A stretch of 64,000 nt of DNA from Facklamia miroungae (GTDB taxonomy: Bacteria; Bacillota; Bacilli; Lactobacillales; Aerococcaceae), in assembly GCF_012396555.1 (NCBI RefSeq), contig NZ_JAAXPS010000004.1, positions 1-64,000 of the forward strand, given 5' to 3'. Every line of letters starts with the position of its first letter. Position 1 is the first letter of the stretch. The notes beneath the pieces are model-generated. The model saw only the letters and a list, made by a program, of their open reading frames with translations, searched no databases and was not told where the DNA came from. Made by a program: the position numbers and the translations under genes. This document shows positions 59,314 to 64,000 of this stretch, in pieces.

Positions 59314-60105
59314 ATGGAAGATTATTTGACAGCTCAAGAATTTGCTGATGAATTAGAAGTGACTCGACAATTAATTTACTACCATGCTAAAAAAATTCCA
59401 AAGGAAGAGAAAGTCTATAATAAAGAGAACAAGCTTGTCTTTACTAAGGAACAACAGTATTTATTAAAATCATTTATGACTGACACCTTTGACACACAAA
59501 CAGATCATGAAGCAGAGATGACAAAACAAAAAAATCAGACAAACATAGCAGATAAAAGTGACAAAGTGGATGATCTTGAACATTTGACAGAAATAAAAAG
59601 AGACTTTACTTACGATCCTGAATTGGCTAGACAAATATCGCTCGTTTTAGAAAATGAACGTGATTCATCCAATAGCCCACTAAGTGAAAATATTAAGGAT
59701 CCAGAAACGATAAAGGCCAAGAATGCTATCGAAAAAGAAGAAAATGAAAAAACAAAAGAAGAATTATATTCGATGGAGCACATAGAAGCGATAAGGTCCT
59801 ATATCGAAAACACGGTTAAAACGCAGCTTAAAGAAAAGTGGTTTAAAGATGAAGAGGAAAGAAAAATTCTGGTCAATGAGTTGAATGAGAAAAACAAACA
59901 AATCAATGATTTATTGCAGTTAGTTGATCAACAACAGCAATTGATGCTTTTGACAGAAAAGAAAAATAATCATTTACTTGAAACAATTGATAAGCTACAA
60001 ATGGATAGTGGTTTAAATCAAACAATCTATAAATCAAATGATAAAAATACTGATTCGATTAATTCGCTGAAATCTAAAACTTGGCTTCAACGTCTATTTA
60101 GCTAG
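59314..60105 (+). CDS. RocS/DUF536-like protein: N-terminal HTH, coiled coil, amphipathic tail
   Basis: This 263-aa protein begins with a MerR-like HTH (residues 1-45: LTAQEFADELEVTRQLIYYHAKKI). A polar, acidic linker follows to about 150. A charged helical region covers about 150-235, with the coiled coil NEKNKQINDLLQLVDQQQQL typical of DUF536 proteins. The C-terminus is SLKSKTWLQRLFS, a short amphipathic helix that could bind the membrane. This is the layout of pneumococcal RocS, which links the nucleoid to the membrane and works with ParB. It is longer than pneumococcal RocS because of its linker. DUF536 also occurs in plasmid replication regions, the main alternative. It has its own ribosome binding site (AAGGAG) after the dnaB terminator. 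Confidence 0.7.
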   Translation: MEDYLTAQEFADELEVTRQLIYYHAKKIPKEEKVYNKENKLVFTKEQQYLLKSFMTDTFDTQTDHEAEMTKQKNQTNIADKSDKVDDLEHLTEIKRDFTYDPELARQISLVLENERDSSNSPLSENIKDPETIKAKNAIEKEENEKTKEELYSMEHIEAIRSYIENTVKTQLKEKWFKDEEERKILVNELNEKNKQINDLLQLVDQQQQLMLLTEKKNNHLLETIDKLQMDSGLNQTIYKSNDKNTDSINSLKSKTWLQRLFS

Positions 60106-60140
60106 CCTAAAGGATCAGTAAGATATTTGAGGAGGAACTT

Positions 60141-61331
60141 ATGAATTTTGAAGAAGTGGTAATTGTTTCGGCAAATCGTACGGCTATAGGACGTTTTGGT
60201 GGAAGTTTAAAAAATGTTTCTGTGATTGATATGTCAAGTCAATTATTAAAAAAAATGTTTGATAATATCGCTTTGGATCCAACGATAATTGACGAAGTCT
60301 ACATAGGAAATGTACTTTCAGCGGGTTTAGGCCAAAATGTAGCTCGACAGATTGCTATTCAATCAGGTATTAGTGTAAAAACACCTGCAACGACTATTAA
60401 TCAAGTATGTGGCTCAGGAATGAAAGCTGTGATGCTGGCCGCTCAATCCATCATGATAGGAGAAAATGAAATAGTTGTGGCTGGAGGATGTGAAAACATG
60501 AGTCAAGCTCCCTATGTTTTAGCTAACCACCGCTGGGGTCACAAGTTGGGAAATGATAGTATGATTGATACATTAGTTTTTGATGGATTAACCGATGCTT
60601 TTGAAGATTATCATATGGGAATGACTGCTGAAAATTTAGCTGATCAATATAATATAAGTCGACCAGAACAAGATACTTTTGCTCTAAAAAGTCAAAAAAA
60701 AGCAGAAAAAGCGAATTTAGCAGGTAAATTTATTCAAGAAATTATTCCAATTGTGCAAAATATAGGTGGTCAAGCAGTAATTTTTAAAGAAGATGAGAAC
60801 ATTCGCAAAGATCAAACGATGGATGATTTAGTAAAATTAAGACCTGTTTTCAAAAAAGATGGTACTGTAACCGCTGGCAACTCTTCTACACTAAATGATG
60901 GCGCAGCTTTTTTACTTATGATGTCTAGGAGCAAAGCTGAAGATTTAGGTTTAGAAATTATGGCAAGTATTTGTTCCATGGGTAAAGCAGGTGTTGAACC
61001 AGCTTTAATGGGAACAGCTCCTATTCCTGCTAGTAAAAAAGCCTTAAAAAATGCAGGCTTAACACTAGAAGATATTGATCTTATTGAAGGAAACGAAGCG
61101 TTTGCTGTCCAGTCTTTGGTTGTGAATCAAGAACTCGGAATTGATGAAGAAAAAATTAACGTTAATGGTGGAGCAATCGCACTTGGCCATCCAATTGGAT
61201 GTAGTGGAGCAAGAATTCTTGTTACTTTGATTCATGAAATGAAGCGTCGCAATGCCCATCTAGGATTGGCTACCCTATGCATTGGTGGTGGTCAAGGTAA
61301 TGCGGTCATTGTAGAAAGAGAGTTAAAATAA
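60141..61331 (+). CDS. Acetyl-CoA C-acetyltransferase (thiolase)
   Basis: This 396-aa biosynthetic-type thiolase condenses two acetyl-CoA molecules to acetoacetyl-CoA, the first step of the mevalonate pathway in cocci. The nucleophile is C90 in [10 protein letters not shown]. The C-terminal catalytic pair is H350 in [10 protein letters not shown] and C380 in CIGGGQG, and the GNEAF asparagine motif is present. No other mevalonate gene is adjacent. TTTGAGGAGGAACTT precedes the ATG. Confidence 0.92.
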   Translation: MNFEEVVIVSANRTAIGRFGGSLKNVSVIDMSSQLLKKMFDNIALDPTIIDEVYIGNVLSAGLGQNVARQIAIQSGISVKTPATTINQVCGSGMKAVMLAAQSIMIGENEIVVAGGCENMSQAPYVLANHRWGHKLGNDSMIDTLVFDGLTDAFEDYHMGMTAENLADQYNISRPEQDTFALKSQKKAEKANLAGKFIQEIIPIVQNIGGQAVIFKEDENIRKDQTMDDLVKLRPVFKKDGTVTAGNSSTLNDGAAFLLMMSRSKAEDLGLEIMASICSMGKAGVEPALMGTAPIPASKKALKNAGLTLEDIDLIEGNEAFAVQSLVVNQELGIDEEKINVNGGAIALGHPIGCSGARILVTLIHEMKRRNAHLGLATLCIGGGQGNAVIVERELK

Positions 61332-61358
61332 TATGGTGCAATGTATATGCTTGCATGC

Positions 61359-61396
61359 AAAAAAGGAGTTTGTTAATTAACAAGCTCCTTTTTTTA
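61359..61396. terminator. Bidirectional terminator between thiolase and CDF genes
   Basis: AAAAAAGGAGTTTGTTAA and its complement meet without a real loop, giving T-runs on both sides. The flanking genes converge. Confidence 0.85.
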
Positions 61397-62251
61397 CTCA
61401 TAAGGTTCTACATGAATATCAATATCCTTAATTTTGAATTGCTCCTGTAAAAGGGCTTCTATTTCTTCTGTGATTCGATGAGATTTTTGAACAGACATTT
61501 TAGGATCTAAAGCGATGGTGACATCTAGATAAACTTGTTGAGTGGCCATTCTTGCTCGAATGGCGTTAATCGCTATAACGTCTGGATGAGTAAGAATACA
61601 TTTTTCATAGGTTAAAAGTGTTTCAGGGTCAAATCCATCCGATAATGTAAACGTCGATTCTTTAAATACCTCAAATGCAGAGAAAATAATCATTATGCCC
61701 ACAATAATTGAAAGGAAAGTATCTACAATAGGAAAGCCCCATGTAACGCTTAAGCTACCTAAAAGAGTTGAAATTGAAATAAGTAAATCTCCTTGCATAT
61801 CTTTGGCAGTGGCTTTTAAACCAACTGAATTAGATTGAACAGCTAATTTTTTTAAATAGCTTTTAGTTAAAGTAAGAACAATAATAGAAAAGACAGTAGC
61901 TAATAGTACATGGGGACTCGTTTGACTATATTCCTTTGAAATAAGTTGTTGAGTTCCAGCTAATATAACTTGAAAGCCAATGGTAAACATTAGTAAGGAA
62001 ACAATGAAACTGGAAATGATTTCATACCTTTCGTGTCCAAATTTGTGATTATGATCAGCAGGCTTCTTGGATAGATGTAAACCAATCCAGACAGCAGAAG
62101 AAGCAATAATATCTGATAAGTTATTTAAACCATCAGCTTGTAAAGAACTAGCTTTAAAGATCGAAGCTGTAATTAACTTGATTAGAGCGAGCATTAAATA
62201 TACACAGATGCCGATCACAGCACCCCGGGAGGCAATTTTATAATTATTCAT
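61394..62251 (-). CDS. Cation diffusion facilitator exporter, probably Mn(II)-type
   Basis: This protein of about 285 aa has six membrane helices and a C-terminal cytoplasmic domain (HPDVIAINAIRARMATQQ to HVEPYE). The transport-site motif in helix 2 reads DGLNNLSD (N-x-x-x-D). In helix 5 it reads ATAKDMQGD (D-x-x-x-D), where zinc transporters have a histidine. This N/D plus D/D set is that of MntE-like manganese exporters, so Mn is favoured. The segment HNHKFGHERYE between helices 2 and 3 is also typical. The start at 62249-62251 follows TTAGGAGTC; a longer reading of 27 residues overlaps nothing conserved. Confidence 0.85.
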   Translation of the reverse strand: MNNYKIASRGAVIGICVYLMLALIKLITASIFKASSLQADGLNNLSDIIASSAVWIGLHLSKKPADHNHKFGHERYEIISSFIVSLLMFTIGFQVILAGTQQLISKEYSQTSPHVLLATVFSIIVLTLTKSYLKKLAVQSNSVGLKATAKDMQGDLLISISTLLGSLSVTWGFPIVDTFLSIIVGIMIIFSAFEVFKESTFTLSDGFDPETLLTYEKCILTHPDVIAINAIRARMATQQVYLDVTIALDPKMSVQKSHRITEEIEALLQEQFKIKDIDIHVEPYE

Positions 62252-62294
62252 TAAGAATAGACTCCTAACTATTTCGTTCTTAAGGAATAGTGAG

Positions 62295-63239
62295 TTAATC
62301 TTTATAGAAGGACCAATAATTAAGACCTTCATCTAGAAGAACATTTTCATCAATCGGTTGAAAACTGTACATTTTTTCAGGATTATCATTTGGATCGTTG
62401 ACATAAACATAACCAGGTTCATAGCCACGAATAACGATAATATGGCCTACATCTGTGAAAAAACCTGGTTCAACAGAAGCAATAACTACTTGTCCGTTTT
62501 GCACAGCTTCCATAGCGGAATAAAAATTATTTCCATGATTATAAAAATTAAAGCCGTGATCGACTGCATAATCAGAGAAAATCGTCCAGGAAGTGCCTTG
62601 GTTCTCAACAAAATAGTCTCGACCTGACCATTCGAGTACTTCTTCAGGTTCAACGGTACGATTAGAGATGTATGAATAAACCATTGCTAAAGAGACAATT
62701 GCACAGCCGTTGTCTGCTAGAGTATCTTCTTTACTTACTCCATAGTCTATATTTGAATAAAGAGGCGACTTTTGTAAAATAAGGGGTACATCTAATTGTA
62801 GGTATGAGTTTTGACTAGCAGCAGCGGGTTGATCAGGTAAAAAGAGCGTACCCATATTTTCGATATTCATCTGACTATCATTTAGGGCTCTTAAAATGTC
62901 TGATTTTGCACTGAGTATATTCCCTTGATAATCAGATCGTATGATTTCATTAATAGATTGATGAATTTGTTGAACTGAGGCCCCCTCTTTGTCATATTGG
63001 GCTAAGAGATGGGTAAAAGTGTTTTCTTGATGATTGAGTGATTTATCTTTAGGCGTTTCATTTTTCATGACAGGAAGATCATTTGTTATAACAGGATTAT
63101 TTGAGGGACTCTTCTCAATCTTTAGATCATTCTCTGTAGCGAGATGATTTAAATACAATGTTAAGCCCAAGCTTAAGAAGATAATGGTAATGGATAAGAA
63201 GGCAGCAAGACGATTTATCTTGTCTTGTAATGAATGCAT
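62295..63239 (-). CDS. Exported C39-like (papain-fold) peptidase family protein
   Basis: This protein of about 314 aa has an N-terminal membrane anchor or signal (about residues 11-31). A polar helical region follows to about 140. The C-terminal domain is of the Peptidase_C39-like type. The catalytic cysteine lies in DNGCAIVSLAMV (about C179), the histidine in VGHIIVIRGY (about H266) and the third residue in YVNDPND. It lacks an ABC transporter, so it is not a bacteriocin exporter. Cell-wall or peptide cleavage outside the cell is inference. The start at 63237-63239 follows GAGGAGGAAAATT. Confidence 0.8.
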   Translation of the reverse strand: MHSLQDKINRLAAFLSITIIFLSLGLTLYLNHLATENDLKIEKSPSNNPVITNDLPVMKNETPKDKSLNHQENTFTHLLAQYDKEGASVQQIHQSINEIIRSDYQGNILSAKSDILRALNDSQMNIENMGTLFLPDQPAAASQNSYLQLDVPLILQKSPLYSNIDYGVSKEDTLADNGCAIVSLAMVYSYISNRTVEPEEVLEWSGRDYFVENQGTSWTIFSDYAVDHGFNFYNHGNNFYSAMEAVQNGQVVIASVEPGFFTDVGHIIVIRGYEPGYVYVNDPNDNPEKMYSFQPIDENVLLDEGLNYWSFYKD

Positions 63240-63383
63240 AATTTTCCTCCTCAATAGAGATTCACTCCGGAAATTCTTGTTAATGATAGCATAAATTATA
63301 AGGGAAACCTATTGAAAAACAAAACTGAAAGATTTGTAATCAGATCGCAATTTGCCCACCATACATTTTAAAATATATTTTAA

Positions 63384-63411
63384 TTGAGCACTAATTTGTG
63401 ACTATTATAAG
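63384..63411 (+). promoter_or_regulatory. Candidate promoter for the amylase gene
   Basis: TTGAGC (63384-63389), a 16-bp spacer and TATAAG (63406-63411), about 40 bp before the start codon. Confidence 0.4.
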
Positions 63412-63451
63412 CCTATGTGTTTTAATAGAAGGGAAAAGAAGGGGGATAATT

Positions 63452-64000
63452 ATGGAAAAGAATAGTTTAATGATGCAATATTTTGAATGGTATTTACCTA
63501 ATGATGGACAACATTGGCTCAAGTTACAAAAAGATGTCGATCATTTACACGAAATAGGTGTCAATTATGTCTGGCTTCCCCCCTTTTGTAAAGCAACCTC
63601 AATTAATGATGTTGGTTATGGAATATATGATTTATGGGATATAGGTGAATTTGATCAATTAGGAAGTGTTCGGACTAAATATGGAAACAAAGAAGAATTG
63701 CTTCAAGCAATCCAGACACTTCATCAAAAAGGGATTCACGCGCTTGCTGATCTTGTGTTAAATCATAAGGCTTACGCAGATGGCAAAGAAAAGTTCCGTG
63801 TGATTAAAGTGAATCCTGATAATCGCCAAGAAACAATCTCAGATCCCTATGAAATTGAAGCATGGACTCATTTTTATTTTCCTGGTAGAAAGGGTAAGTA
63901 CTCAGATTTTGAATGGCACTGGTATCATTTTAGTGGGATAGATTATGATGCGACGAATGACGAACAAGGTATTTATTTAATACTAGGTGATGAAAAGGGT
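63452..64000 (+). CDS. Cytoplasmic alpha-amylase, GH13 (5' part only)
   Basis: The first 183 codons of an alpha-amylase; the gene runs off the window. MMQYFEWYLPNDGQHW and GVNYVWLPPFCKA match the N-terminus of liquefying or AmyA-type amylases. Region I is ADLVLNHKA. There is no signal peptide, so the enzyme is probably intracellular and acts on glycogen or imported dextrins. GAAGGGGGATAATT precedes the ATG. The later catalytic residues are outside the window. Confidence 0.88.
   Translation, partial: MEKNSLMMQYFEWYLPNDGQHWLKLQKDVDHLHEIGVNYVWLPPFCKATSINDVGYGIYDLWDIGEFDQLGSVRTKYGNKEELLQAIQTLHQKGIHALADLVLNHKAYADGKEKFRVIKVNPDNRQETISDPYEIEAWTHFYFPGRKGKYSDFEWHWYHFSGIDYDATNDEQGIYLILGDEKG

Overview
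The window is the replication-origin region of a low-GC Firmicutes chromosome. The gene families point to Lactobacillales: YidC with a lipobox, a VanRS-like two-component system, an LPXTG wall protein, a trehalose PTS, KtrAB and no sporulation genes. An Aerococcaceae- or Carnobacteriaceae-like organism is my best guess, by inference only. rpmH (44.8 kb) and dnaA (45.4 kb) are divergent, and the DnaA-box cluster oriC lies between them. Left of oriC nearly every gene is on the minus strand and right of it nearly every gene is on the plus strand, so transcription follows replication on both arms. The exceptions are a prepilin peptidase, a thioredoxin-like lipoprotein, treR, a CDF metal exporter and a C39-like exported protein.

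Left arm, read from the origin outward: rpmH-rnpA-yidC-jag; a trehalose PTS and hydrolase pair plus a GerMN lipoprotein; treR; mnmE-NUDIX-mnmG; rsmG-parA-parB-DUF951-ychF-DUF1129; guaB; a DacA-like protein that has lost all three catalytic motifs; msrA; rpmG-secE; nusG; a tandemly duplicated CPBP/membrane-protein module; rplK-rplA; rplJ-rplL; a VanRS-like system beside an LPXTG protein with three protein G B-like repeats; two related secreted or anchored proteins of unknown family; a thioredoxin-like lipoprotein; a YbxB/RsmC-like methyltransferase; ktrB-ktrA; rpoB-rpoC; a prepilin peptidase. At the extreme left edge are the promoter and leader of what looks like an rRNA operon running out of the window. 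Right arm: dnaA-dnaN-yaaA-recF-gyrB-gyrA, rpsF-ssb-rpsR, gdpP-rplI-dnaB, a RocS/DUF536-like protein, a thiolase, a Mn-type CDF exporter, a C39-like exported protein and the start of a cytoplasmic alpha-amylase.

Replication and segregation parts are all close together. They comprise oriC, DnaA, beta clamp, gyrase, SSB, helicase, ParA/ParB, two perfect 16-bp parS sites at 54.46 and 55.30 kb, and a putative nucleoid-membrane anchor of the RocS type. Many housekeeping operons carry readable leaders: L10 leader, two L1-type elements, and terminator-like hairpins ahead of rpoB, nusG and mnmE. The trehalose promoter has a palindromic operator and a CcpA-like site.

The most unusual content is accessory DNA inside normally compact ribosomal and RNA polymerase loci. 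The rplL-rpoB interval is expanded to about 9.5 kb and holds a surface-protein island with protein G B-like domains and its own two-component system. The nusG-rplK interval contains a 1,284-bp tandem duplication whose breakpoint lies inside the rplK promoter. The DacA homologue appears to be a catalytically dead penicillin-binding protein. All functional calls rest on motif recognition by eye; no database search was run.
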